Shown here piece by piece: positions 48,204 through 59,213 of a stretch of DNA of 64,000 nt. This DNA is from Fomes fomentarius. Taxonomy: Eukaryota > Basidiomycota > Agaricomycetes > Polyporales > Polyporaceae. The translations under genes were made by a program, and so were the position numbers. The stretch spans positions 3,348,001-3,412,000 of the forward strand of contig JABYQN010000003.1 in assembly GCA_022606135.1 (NCBI GenBank), read 5' to 3'. The stretch's first letter is position 1; each line of letters opens with the position of its first letter. The notes under the pieces are model-generated. The model was not told the DNA's origin. It made no database searches and saw nothing but the letters and a program-made list of their open reading frames with translations.

Positions 48204-48991
48204 ACGTACTGCCTCACGCACACAAGCCCGTTGAACGGCCCTAGTACGGACGCGTAGTGTCCGAGCAGACAATTATCTGGATGTTGTTAGCAGCCTTGAT
48301 CATACGCCAACCGGACGTAAGACAAGGACGAGCAGACTTTCGGAGACAGGGATATGTTGTTGGACCGACTCCGACCGCAGGTCAATTGATCGCTGCTGGC
48401 ATTTTGCTGCAACCTTGGAGATGCTTTAGGCACTTGCGGATCGATATTCGTCATGGTCCTGTCCTGCCAGAGTCCACTCGTGTCGATGGACTATGTCTCG
48501 TGGTTCCGCCGTTCTACGCCCGCCCAATGTTTGGCTCAGGTTCGTGAGCTCCTTGAAGTGCGGCTAGATGCCGTGTCGCAACGCTGTTGGTTCTTTTTTC
48601 GAATGAGGATGTTTGCTTTTATACACATCATCCTGCCGTAACCATTGCAGGGCGCCTGCCAACCGCCCCATCGACCAAGGTACTTGCAAACCGTGATAAA
48701 TATCTCGCGAAGTAGATGAACATAGACGTAGTCTCTCCTAGGTAGACGAGTGGGGTGATGGGCTGGGCTTAATAGACGGTCCATCGAGCTTGTAGCGTAG
48801 TAAGTAGCAAAGGCGGTTGCAACGGGAATGGGGTTAGGGTTGGAATGCTTTATTCGGCGCGCGGTATGTGCTACAAGCCTGATCACGCTCTCTTCCTCCC
48901 TCCTTCTTCTCCAAACTCTTTCCCCTTTTCAGTCGCTGCGCGGGTCTCCTCTCTTTCTAGCGCAGCCTGCACCAACTCTCAGCAGGATACG
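48204..48991. other. Intergenic; coronin promoter
   Basis: No gene is supported. A GGGTTAGGGTTGG stretch near 48831-48843 contains a TTAGGG unit, the core recognised by Tbf1-like factors in fungi, about 155 bp upstream of the coronin ATG. A CT-rich leader follows. Confidence 0.4.
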
Positions 48992-51217
48992 ATGTCGCGA
49001 TTCGTGCGAGCTTCCAAGTATCGGTGCGTCGCCATCTCATCGACCTTGTGCTATGCGTATGCTGATCATCATCTGTGTTTCGGTCGTGTGCAGCCACGTC
49101 TTTGGACAGCAGGGCAAGAAGGAGTACGGCTTTGACAATGTCAAGGTCACCAACAGCGCCTGGGACACGAATGTCATCTCTGCCTCCACCGTGCGTACCC
49201 CTTTCTGCTCATCTCCCTTCGTCGCAACTGACGGTCCCTACTCATCTACCCCATCTCGCACTCTGCAGCGTTACGTGTCTCTCAACTGGAACTCTTCCGG
49301 TGGAGGCGCGTTCGCCATCCTTCCCCTCCCCTCCCCCTTCGCCCCCCTCCCGTCCGGCTTCCAGTCCAAGCTTCCCGACCTCGCCCCCCTCGCACGTAGC
49401 CACACCGCACCTGTGCTGGACACGGACTGGTCTCCTTTCAACGACTCTGTCGTCGCCTCCGCCGGCGAGGACGGCAAAACCCTGATCTGGAAGGTCGAAC
49501 AGGGCGCGTTCGAGGGCTGGGGCCAAGACGGCTGGGAGCCCCAGGACTTCGACCCCGTTGCGCGCATCGACGTCTCCCCCCGCCGTGTCGGTCACGTTCT
49601 CTTCCATCCCACTGCGAACAACGTCCTCGCGACCTCAACTGGCGATCACGTCGTCAAGCTTTGGGATCTCGCTAACCCCGAGGCTCCCAAGAGCGTCCTC
49701 GGCGGACATGGCGACGCCATTCAGAGCCTCGCCTTCAACCCGTGGGGCACCATACTCGCCACCACGAGCCGAGACAGGAAGATTCGGCTATTCGATCCTC
49801 GTGCGGGCGGCGACCCTGTGCGCGTCGGTGAGGGCCATGGTGGAATCAAGGTACGTACCCTCCCATGACTGCTCAATCCGCTCGTTATCCGCACAGACCC
49901 ATGCAATGATCTGATGCACAATGGTCGTGATTCCACGTCGAAAACTCCAAAATCGTGGTGCGTAATCAGAGCGCGCGTGATGTTTAGCGAGACATGCGCT
50001 TCACCTCTCGCCTCGTCTCGTCGTTATGTGAAAGCGATCGGAAGGTCTCGGCGAGGTCAAAACCTGGCGCGCTGCAGATTGAGCAGTCCTTTATGATACG
50101 AGAGGAGGTACGAGCTGACGCCTTGTAGGGTGCGCGTGTTGTCTGGATGGGCGACAAGGATCGGGTTGCTACGACTGGTTTCAGCAAGATGAGCGATCGC
50201 CAGGCTGCGATTTGGGAAACTGGAGGGTTGAGCAACATCAAGACGCTCACCATCGACCAGACCTCGGGCGTGCTCATGCCCTTCTGGACCGACAACAACA
50301 TTCTCTTCCTCGGTGGGTCTCGTGTCTCTCATTGCGCTCTACCGTTGTTGATTATTTGGTAATTAGCGGGCAAGGGGTCAGTCGCGCGCCGTGTTTAGTG
50401 GTCTTCGAGGTGTGACTGACGTAAAATATAGAGACGGAAACATCCGCTACTACGAGTATGAGGCCGACAACCTCTTCCCGCTTGCAGAGTACAAGTCTTC
50501 CGACCCGCAACGCGGCATGTGCTTCCTCCCTCGCCGCGGCCTCAGCGTATCCGACTGCGAGATCGCACGCGCGCTCAAGGTCGCCGCAAACTCCATCGAG
50601 GCCATCGGGTTCATCGTTCCCCGAAAAGTACGCATTCTTCCTTCGCCTCTTTCTCTAACCCTCGCTCAATACATGTCTCTCGTTGTAGTCCGACTCCTTC
50701 CAGTCCGACATCTACCCGCCCGCCCCCTCCGCTGAGCCCGCGCTTTCCGCTGCCGAGTTCTTCTCCGGTAAGACTGCCCCGCCGAAACTCGTCTCGCTTG
50801 ATGACGGCTCGATCACCACCGCCGCTGCGACGCCCATCTCGATTCCGCCTACTCCCGCCGCTGCTCCCACCCCGACGAAGACGACGGCCGCCCCCCCGCC
50901 GCAGGCTGTCGCTGCGCCGATCGTGCACATCCGCGAAGAATCGACACCGACGCCCGTTAGGTCTGAGCCTGTGCGCTCGCACACCGTTCCGTCTGACGTA
51001 AGTCTTGTGGTCTGTCTTTATCGCTGTTGAGGGCGAGGCTGACGAGTTGATGTCTATGCGCATCTGATAGGACGGTGCGGTCGCTGGGCTGAAGGAGGAG
51101 AACGCGAGGCTGACGGCGGAGCTGCGTGAAGCGAGGGCGCAAATCAGGAACTTGGAGCTCCAGGTCGAGACTGTGCGCGCGAACGCGCGTAAGGCTGCTG
51201 CGCTGCTTGATAGTTGA
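48992..51217 (+). CDS. CRN1: Coronin (actin-binding WD40 protein)
   Basis: Eight exons join in frame to 518 residues. The start MSRFVRASKYR continuing HVFGQQGKKEYGFDNVKVTN is diagnostic of coronin. WD40 repeats include APVLDTDWSPFNDSVVASAG, GEDGKTLIWK, VGHVLFHPTANNVLATST, DHVVKLWDL and DAIQSLAFNPWGTILATTS with KIRLFDPRAG. The conserved coronin extension contains IRYYEYEADNLFPLAEY and PQRGMCFLPRR. A Pro/Thr/Ala-rich linker and a C-terminal coiled coil (LKEENARLTAELREARAQI) end the protein. Coronin binds F-actin and regulates Arp2/3 at endocytic actin patches. Exon 5 is only 10 nt (50367-50376). Confidence 0.96.
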
Positions 51218-52268
51218 GCAAGCGAGTGTGGTATACTGAGATTTAGGGTGTGTAGGTGGACGAAACTGTGCCTGAATGTATGTATTTTCTATATCGCCCC
51301 CGCGTAGGTTCTGGGATCTACAGTTTGGTGATGGGTACGGTGAGTGTTACTGACAATAACCTATGTTTGACCTTCAAGTGTTTGCAGCTCCACGGCGCAT
51401 ATGTCCGTGTCTAGTACCACCGTGCGTTCGAATTCTGGCGATCAAAGAGACTGCTCAAGATTACAATGACGATCTATGCACAGATGGAGAGAGACTGTGT
51501 CGCTGCCCTACTTTTCACCGTGCTTTTGCATGGTATCTTCACGGCCTTGTCCATAGCATGGCGGTATCAGTATGTACACAAGGAAAATTACTGTGCATGG
51601 TGGGTAACTGCGGGATTTGCAATCGTTTCAAACGCGAATTGCTTACGCGCACATATCCGAGCTTACTAGTACTTGAGATTAATGACAAGGTGCATCCTAC
51701 GGGCTTTTCGCGCCGCCGCCCTCCCCCGTCGTCTGCGCACACTTCCCGCTTCATACATTGGACGCTGTTCGCTGGACGTTCACCCATTTAACATGTCCTT
51801 ACCCTTGCCGACGGACGGAGAGGTCAGGTAGCTCAAGACGCATCCGAGCTGCTGGTAGGAAGGGTGGAACACGAATCCTATTCTCGCCATTGGCAATTCA
51901 CTGCGACATCATAGTCACAAACGATTCGAAGATGGGCATTCGTCAGGTAGTACTTCGTGCGCGCAGAGATCCGCACCTGGACTCATGCAAGAGATAGAGC
52001 AGGCACAATGATCGAAGAGTACCTTTCCATACACGCGAGATCATCAAGCTTCCACCGGCCAGTTGCATGAGCGGCGTGATAGGCTATTCACATTGATGGG
52101 CGGTCTCCTCTATGGTCGGGACTCATGATATAGTAGCATGAGAGGTAAACCTAACATGATGATTTCTAGGAATCTAGTAGAGCGAGTCGGATGATAGCAT
52201 ATACAAACACGGTCTCATAGTGCCTCGGCCCCGCTTCGACCATCTAGCCTTGGGATCCTTCCACATAT
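51218..52268. other. Intergenic; right part duplicates the 34.1-34.6 kb flank
   Basis: 51218-51790 shows no gene. From about 51830 the sequence parallels the region downstream of DUF6533 copy G, extending that duplication beyond the gene. Confidence 0.45.
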
Positions 52269-54397
52269 TCAAACCAGTTGGATCCGAGGCATGGTGCCTT
52301 CGCTTGTCTCAGGAGGCGAGTCTGTGTCGCCAAGTGAGGCTTCATGCATCACTTGGGTCGTGCGTAGTCCATCTGAAGGACTCGGACCACTAGTCTCAGT
52401 CGCATTGGATCGAGCACTGGCACCTGCTTGGAGGAGATTGAGGAGGAACTGAGAGATGAGGACAATTTGTGAACCTGGAGTGAATTATCTGTAAGTGATA
52501 AAACGACGAGAAAGTAGATGGACACATACACGTCTCTGGCTCTGGCTACCGTTTGTTCTACAAGAAAGATTTTCGAATCACTAGAAGGCGTGTCTACAAG
52601 AGTAGTGGCTGTCAGCAGGGCGGGAACACTACATGCATCAAGCTTATCAATCGTCCTTGCCGCTATCGTGGTGCTCAGGGTCCTCACATGAAGCATTGGA
52701 TACCTGACGACTCGTGCAGTTCAACACCTGGATATTATTGGCGAGCATGAATATAACTCACCATTGCGGAGAAGTATCTCAGGTAGTGATTCTTTCTCTC
52801 CAACTAGCATGGCAGTTCTGCTGTATTTGTATGTCTTCTTCCATGTTATGACGGAAACAATTGCTTCTGATGCAATCATGGCCCCTCGTGACGCATAAAT
52901 GACTGACTCATGACATAGGTATCTGTACCGCGTCTCGGATGCGGGTGAATAGACTCACTATGAGCTAGTTAGGCTCAAGTTATGTCACAGTGGCGCCACA
53001 ATAATCGGACTCACCGTAGCTGCAAGGTAGTGGGGTTGGGAGTATAGCCGTATCTGCACCCCAGCAGAGGCCCATTCGAGACGACCCATTCAAGTGAGTC
53101 AACATACTAGTGCGTGGGAGACATCAGCATGCAAAGCCCGGAATGTATAGTATTATGACGATCTCTTCTCACTCACCAAGTTAGGAAGGATAGGGGCCAG
53201 TGCGAGGATAAAAACACTTGCGGTCAGTAGGACATTCTTACTAGTCAGGGCATATGTCCTAAGACCGGCGAACACTAAGACATCGCTTATGGATCAGTAA
53301 ACATGAAGCAAGACCAGTGAAAGGTGTTCTGAACTGCTTACCCGCCCATGGAGTAAAGCGAATAACAGTGGCGGCGAATTTTTGAATGTGAGCAATATTT
53401 TCACATCTGTTCGGAGCATTAGCTGCGAGCCACACTCCTTGAACATGCAGCGCAATACTGACGTCTTTTGTACCAGAGATATGAGTTGTACTGGCGAATT
53501 CAACAGAAAAGGGGTACATACCTGACTGCCGATCGGATTTATTACGGCTATTTCAAGGACACCAAACACTAGCCATGGATATCGAATGGCAATGTAAAGT
53601 ATTCTTGCTACAGTCACTCGTTTGTATGTCCATACGAGGGAAATATCCTTCTCGATGTTGATAATCCAGTCGTAGCACATCAGCCCTGCGAGGAACGCCG
53701 TCGATAACTTCCATGTACATGTACATATCGGTGCGCAAACTCACCAGTCCCGGAAACTGCTATCAGTTTTTGCTGGAAGGTGAAGGAGAAGGTTGGTCGA
53801 CAGTGTCACTAATCAGGACAATGCGATGGAGAACAAATCCTCACATTCTCTCAACAGCAGTGATATGTGCAGATGTATCGGATGACATTGGTGATGATTG
53901 TGGGAGTGTACTAATAATATGGCAACAGGGAGAGTACCTTGGGATGTGGATGCGACTTGGAACTAACCAGAAGTGACCCCATATATACTAAGGATCTGGT
54001 ATGACAACGCGGCGATTCCGGGCGCACTGGCAGACGTCTCCCGAGAGGTACAAGGTCACAGCGACGCCGATATCTGGGATGCGAGGCAACCGTCAGATAC
54101 GATGGTACTAGAGATGGGAAGAGTACGACACATGGCTCACTGCTCGCTTCAAGGAAATTGGGCCACAACGCTTCCTGTATGGCCTTGCCTTGTCCTTTTC
54201 GCGGGTAGGCTATCATCGGATCCTGCCGTAGCTATCGAACTCAAAGTGACACTATCAAACTACAAACGACATATTTCCGATGGTTGTGAATACAACTCGA
54301 GGGCCGCAGTTGAGTGAGAGTGGAAATGTGGTCGTCGCATCTCCGAGTCACCACGTCGCATCGGAAGGTCGATATGTGGCACATGGAGTGGCTGATG
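52240..54397 (-). repeat. Large inverted repeat, right arm (DUF6533 copy I unit)
   Basis: Reverse-complement counterpart of 41865-43985. The match includes the promoter with ACCCCATATATAC, the DUF6533 gene and, past the promoter, the stretch with AACTACAAACGACATATTTC that also appears, inverted, at 41975-41995. The same unit occurs a third time, in direct orientation to this arm, at 34.1-36.6 kb. Confidence 0.75.
52269..53888 (-). CDS. DUF6533-family membrane protein (copy I)
   Basis: Start at 53888: MSSDTSAHITAVERM. The core at 53690-53550 reads MCYDWIINIEKDISLVWTYK and LYIAIRYPWLVFGVLEIA. FAGLRTYALTSKNVLLTASV follows near 53280-53220. SRGAMIASEAIVSVITWKK with PEILLRNG lies near 52890-52760. 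The last exon reads IVLISQFLLNLLQAGA, with R to Q and D to N changes in the otherwise conserved SRFLLDL motif, and ends RIQLV at 52269. These substitutions and the weak core (YPW for YLW) suggest relaxed constraint compared with G and H. Confidence 0.72.
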
Positions 54398-54510
54398 AAA
54401 AGTTGGACGTTTACGCCACGCTCTTCCACCGGCGGTGGGTATCCATGCATGCGCGCGTGGCCACACGATTCATCTACGCACGGTTCGCACTGAACATAAT
54501 CCGCCGATAA
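54330..54510 (+). pseudogene. HNH-family-like C-terminal fragment
   Basis: The plus-strand frame reads SEGRYVAHGVADEKLDVYA, then RRWVSMHARVATRFIYARF and ends NIIRR. It resembles the C-terminal end of the gene remnant at 45030-45870 (GEGRYVAYVVADEELGHA, HARVAAQFIHAR). No upstream N-terminal part exists on this strand; instead DUF6533 copy I begins. Confidence 0.6.
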
Positions 54511-54740
54511 TCTCGAAAATGGTTCGACAGCCAGGACGACTTCGACGAATGACAAGGAGATCGATACCACCAGCAGCGTGCTGGACGAGGCGATGGTTCA
54601 CCCATGTGGAGGGGATCAAAGGAGAAACGAAGAGTATTCTGTCGAATCCGGGATGGAGGATGGCGACTCTGATCGCGCCGAATAGAAACAGAAGACGGGC
54701 TTTTAATTTTGTCCAGGACGTCCATAGTCGTAGTCATCCT
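54480..54740 (-). pseudogene. HNH-family-like N-terminal fragment
   Basis: The minus-strand reading gives MDVLDKIKSPSS, then after a frame change VAILHPGFDRILFVSPLIP. This matches the N-terminus of the 45870 remnant (MDILNRLQGPSS, VTILHPGYNKILFALPDIP). It abuts the C-terminal fragment of the same family facing the other way, so the ancestral gene was split by an inversion. Confidence 0.6.
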
Positions 54741-55167
54741 TCAAGCCAAGCCAGTTCAACTTGCACTGTTGCTAGGTTCATGTCATGAACGGCTGCAGCA
54801 TCTTTGTGACAACGGGCGCTACGCACTTGCTCGCCATCCATTCTACTTTCGAGTGTCTAGCGTGCCAAGCGCACGATGCGAGGCATGATGATGTTGAAGC
54901 TCGTCTAAGATGTCGACGACAACTAACACATTATGCCCGGTCAAGGACGACTCGAGCTCGAGCGGGTACTAGCAGTACTGGGCAGGGATTCGGCTCGACG
55001 AGCGGCCACACCGGGCTGACTAGAGGATTCGTTTTGCAAGACAAGATCCTTCACCTCCTGACCATATGGAGGGAGAATATAGGTCTCGTCACGATGCATT
55101 CCATTGCTGGAGAAATCATATACAGAGCAAACTTTGTCGACTCGATTCAAAATATCAGCACTGCATA

Positions 55168-56383
55168 TTACGAGCACAGATGGATGACTGCCTCAAACGT
55201 AGTGAACGTTACCATATTCACCGGGACCGCACTGCATCACTCTCACAGTCAGAAGGCAAAGAGCGGGAAAAAACTGTCTACACATACCGTATCAGCGTCG
55301 GCGCAAAGCCGCGGAAAAACACTCCAAGACCCTCTTTCCGATAACTCGCAGTAATCGTCGACCAGGTCGTGCGATACGGATTATCTGGGTTTCCGGAGGG
55401 TGTGCTCTGCACCCTCGTCTTCACTACATCAAACGGGAACGTCACTGTCCAGCCGGCCACCCCGGCAAGCCCGCCTGCTGCAAGAAGAGCGGGCCAGGAA
55501 TGTGTCGAGAGCGTCGATTCGACCTCCGCTCCAGGCGAGTCGGCGCGATGGTGGTCGGGGGCAAGGTGGGGATGGGGCCAGTATCGTAAGGTTGCTTCGT
55601 ATGCTGCAAAGTATGCGCCGTAGCCAACGTCGCGGAGTGCTGTTGCGGTGATTCCGCGGTAGAAGCCGCGGATACCATGTGTGCGCCAAATGTGAGCGAT
55701 GACTTCGCGGTCGGTGAGCGGTGCGGCGGAGGAGGATGAGCGGACGAGGGACTGTTGGTGAACTTTGATGAGTTCTGCTGGTGTCGTAATCAACCTGCAG
55801 ACGAGTTCAGGTGAGCTGTGGCAAGGAAACGAGAAATGGGCACATACGAAGACAGTAGTCCAGTACCAGCACCTGCGAGGTTTATCTGTGTCAGTGTAGG
55901 CGTAGCGTTATCGTCGGGAAGTTGTGCTCGCAAGAGGGTACGATAAGATGAGAAGACAATGCCATTCAGTGGTGGTGCACCGGCCTAAATGTATTGTCGG
56001 ATATGGATTTGGTGAGCCAATGTGAGTGTGTCAAGCGAGGCGTCTGCGGGAGGGTTCGGACGTACGAGAGGTGCGGCAATACCCCTGTAGAGTCCACGTA
56101 TTCGCTCTTGGCGTAGAATAGTGAGGAAGGCGTGGATAGTGGAGCGGTAATTGGACGCTAGATGAGGGTTCTGAAAGCGCACCTTGACTGATTCTGGGGT
56201 TAGAACTGTCGACTGGACGGGATAGAAAGTACGTACCGGTGTCGAACGGATAGCCAACGGCGACAGCAGCCATGCCTAGGCAGTACAACCTACATCAACG
56301 CTCCCGTATCCCGCCCTCGCTGACTTACCGGCCACCGTTCCAGCACAGAAGTCGAGCAGAGGGCTGATTGCTGCATGAAACAT
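55168..56383 (-). CDS. Mitochondrial carrier family (SLC25) transporter
   Basis: From the ATG at 56383: MFHAAISPLLDFCAGTVAG, then MAAVAVGYPFDT spliced to VKVRFQNPHLASNYRST (first signature PxDxxK), GLYRGIAAPL and PLNGIVFSSYRTLL. Next are LAGAGTGLLSS, TPAELIKVHQQSL (second), GLAGVAGWTVTFPFDVVKTR (third) and GFAPTLIR, and a last exon AVPVNMVTFTTFEAVIHL ending at 55168. The three repeats give six membrane helices of the inner-membrane carrier fold. Residues around the signatures resemble the carnitine/ornithine/basic-amino-acid branch, but the substrate is not settled. A truncated duplicate lies at 45985-46480. It is divergent from ABP1 with 185 bp between starts. Confidence 0.88.
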
Positions 56384-56568
56384 ATGAGCGAATGCATGAA
56401 GTCAGGTTCGCGATTCGCGGCTCACGCTTGGATGCTGTCTCTGCAGAGCCTGACATGGTGGATGAGGAAAGAGTCGGGGTCGGAAGCCTGAGCGCTGCAG
56501 GCGTGCACAAGCGCCGCCACTCTTCGTTCTCGACCACATCCACCGTCATTTACGAAAGGCTGAGAGCG
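56384..56568. promoter_or_regulatory. Bidirectional promoter, carrier / ABP1
   Basis: Only 185 bp separate the two start codons, so both promoters and 5' leaders overlap here. The ABP1 frame remains open upstream to an ATG at 56368 inside the first exon of the carrier. A 67-residue N-terminal extension is therefore formally possible, but the ADF-H domain normally starts at or near the first Met. Confidence 0.6.
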
Positions 56569-59213
56569 ATGTCTCTCCAGCTCAATCTCTCGAGCAGAGA
56601 TCTCACGCAAGCATATGAAGATGTCGTCAACGCTCGTGGCATAGACTGGGCCATCTTTTCGTACGACAAGGGCACGAACGATCTGAAGCTGCAAGCTACT
56701 GGAGACGGCGGATTGGAGGACCTGCAGGAAGAATTCTCCGATGGCAGGTACAGCATCCATCCTATGCCGCTCCCGCTTCCCCATCTCTGAGTGTGCATAG
56801 GATGCAATATGCGTTTGTTCGCGTCAAGGATCCTAACGTGAGCCGCATCTCCTTTGAACTCATTCCACATACTCACCCACATTCAGAGCGAGCTCCCCAA
56901 GTTCGTTCAGATCAATTGGTGCGGCGAGGGTGTCCCTGTCGCCCGCAAGGGTCTCTTCCACTCCCATTCCAGCGCAGTAGCCAACTTCCTCCGCGGAACG
57001 CATGTTGTCATCAACGCTCGCAACGAGGTAAGCTCGCCCATTTATTTACGCAATCCCGACCTCATGCTCCAAAGGCGGACGTCGATTCTACCCTCATTAT
57101 GAATCGTGTCGGGGCCGCGTCTGGAGTTCATTACTCCGCCCAGAAAGAAGCCCCTCGCAAATACGAACCCATTGCTCCCGTCGGAACCAACTATCAACCC
57201 GTTGGCAAGGTCAACATCTCCGCTCTTCGCGCCGGCGCATCCTCCGGCCCTCCCCCCGCGCCCGCTGCCTCGAAGCCTGCAGGCAAGTCTACAGCTCGCC
57301 CCGTTCCGCTTGCCCCGTCCTCTGCTCCGGGCCTCGGAAGGGCACCGATTGCGAACAAGGCCCCCGCAGATGCCTGGCCCGATGAGTCAACCAACTTCTC
57401 GCCTCCGCCACCTCCCGCCGCACCGCGTCCAACCCCCAGTGCCCCCAGGCCTGCGGCATCCGCGTCTGTAAGTGTTCGTTCCTATCTCTGCTCCTGCTTA
57501 GCGTCTAATCAAACATTCATTTACCAGCCTGCTGCTCATTTCACGCCAGCCGCACCTGCACCCGCCCCGGCGTCGAATGTGCCAACGAAACCAGCAGATG
57601 ATGATAGGATCGGTCCTGTCGGTACTGCATACACCCCCATCAAGCTTCAACCCAAGAAACTAGTCAACCCATTCGCTGCGATGCAGGCGAAGCAGGACTC
57701 CGAGACCGCTACACCCAAGCCTTCTGCCGTCAGAGGTATGTTGTGGATATTGGGTTCTTTGCCACACGTAGTATGACACTCACAATGCTACGGGACAGGC
57801 ACGAAGAAGCTGACATGGAGCGAGCGTCAAGCATTGGCGAAGAAACAGCAAGAACAGGACGAGGCTCGCGCGTCGGCCGCGCTCGAATCCCAGCCAACTG
57901 CACCACCCGCGCCCGCGTTTCGTGGAGGAGCTCCGCCTCCGCCACGCGCTCAGGCTATGCACCCTCCTCCTTTCGCCGCCGAAGACGAGGAGGAACCTAC
58001 ACCGGTACGTTATATACATATCATCTTCGCTATCCGCGTTGAGCTTAGATATCACAACATTGCAGCCTGCGCCGCCACCTGCACCTCCAATGGTCCCGAC
58101 TACGAGCCGTCCCGCTCCCGCCGCCGCGTCTCCGGTAGAAGCTGTGCCACCGCCGCCTCCTCCGCCGCCTCCGCCTCCTCCCGCGCCTGCCGTCGCACAA
58201 CATGAAATAGAGCCCGAGGCCGAGGCCGCTCCTCCACCGCCCCCAGTGAGTCTACCGTAGACCTATCCTCGCCCGTTTTTGCGCTCATCCAAGTTCGTCT
58301 AGCCGCCTCCGCCTCCACCTCCACCACCGGCGCCGCCTGCCCCTGTCGCTATCACTGCGTCCGTACCTGCCGCCGTTGCTCCTGAACCCGAGCCCGAACT
58401 AGAGCCTGCTCATGCTCTTGCCTCATCTCACGCTGGCGTTTGTGCGATTGTGCAGTACGAGTACGAGGTACGCGAAAGCAACGGCAATCACCCTGACGCA
58501 ATACTAACACTGCCGACGCTGTCCCTTAGGCGCAGGAAGACAACGAGATTGACTTGATCGAAGGCGAGCTTATCGAGCACATTGAACAGCTCGACGAGGG
58601 TTGGTGGTCTGGTGTTGGCGCGAATGGGACGAAACAGGGTCTCTTCCCAGGTATGTTACGGTGTTCCTTATTAGAATATATCTGATGTGTTGCTCACTTG
58701 TGCATCTGCAGCCAACTACGTCGAGATCGTCGAGCAAGAGGTCGCTCCCGCTACGCCTCCTCCTCCATCCCCTCCTCCGCCTCCCCCACCGGTAAGTCTC
58801 ATGTATTACCCCATGATGATTCAGGTTCTTGACCGGTTGTATCACGTTTTACTAGCCGCCTGCTCCGCCTGCTGCTGCTGTTCAATCCCCGCCCGAGCCG
58901 GCAGCAGAAGACCTTGGTTCTTGGGCGATCGCGCTCTACGAGTACGCCTTCTTCATTACGTTCCTTGCCCTACTTCTAAAAAGACCTGTCTTGCAGCTAC
59001 GAAGCCGGCGAGGACAACGAGATCTCGTTCAAGGAAGGAGAGAGGATCATTCAGATCGAAGCTGCGTCAGACGATTGGTGGCAGGGTACGGACAAGCATG
59101 GAAATGTTGGATTGTTCCCTGGTGAGTGTTCTGTGTTCTGCACATCCATACATGGAGGGACGGTCGTGCTCAAACTGTCTTCTGTAGCGAACTATGTTGA
59201 GTTGCAAGGGTGA
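56569..59213 (+). CDS. ABP1: Actin-binding protein Abp1 / drebrin-like
   Basis: About 13 exons encode roughly 640 residues. The N-terminal ADF-H domain runs from [20 protein letters not shown] and [12 protein letters not shown] through [26 protein letters not shown] and [18 protein letters not shown]. The middle has GPVGTxYxP repeats ([23 protein letters not shown]) and a [15 protein letters not shown] helix. Long proline runs follow. Two SH3 domains lie at the C-terminus: [20 protein letters not shown] with [20 protein letters not shown], and [17 protein letters not shown] with [19 protein letters not shown], ending VELQG. Abp1 binds F-actin and Arp2/3 at endocytic patches and recruits kinases and scission factors by SH3, so it belongs with coronin functionally. 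Several introns lie inside the polyproline coding runs. Confidence 0.95.

Noticed and set aside
48825..48845. Interstitial telomere (TTAGGG)
   Set aside because: Fewer than two units are present; at most it is a single factor-binding site.
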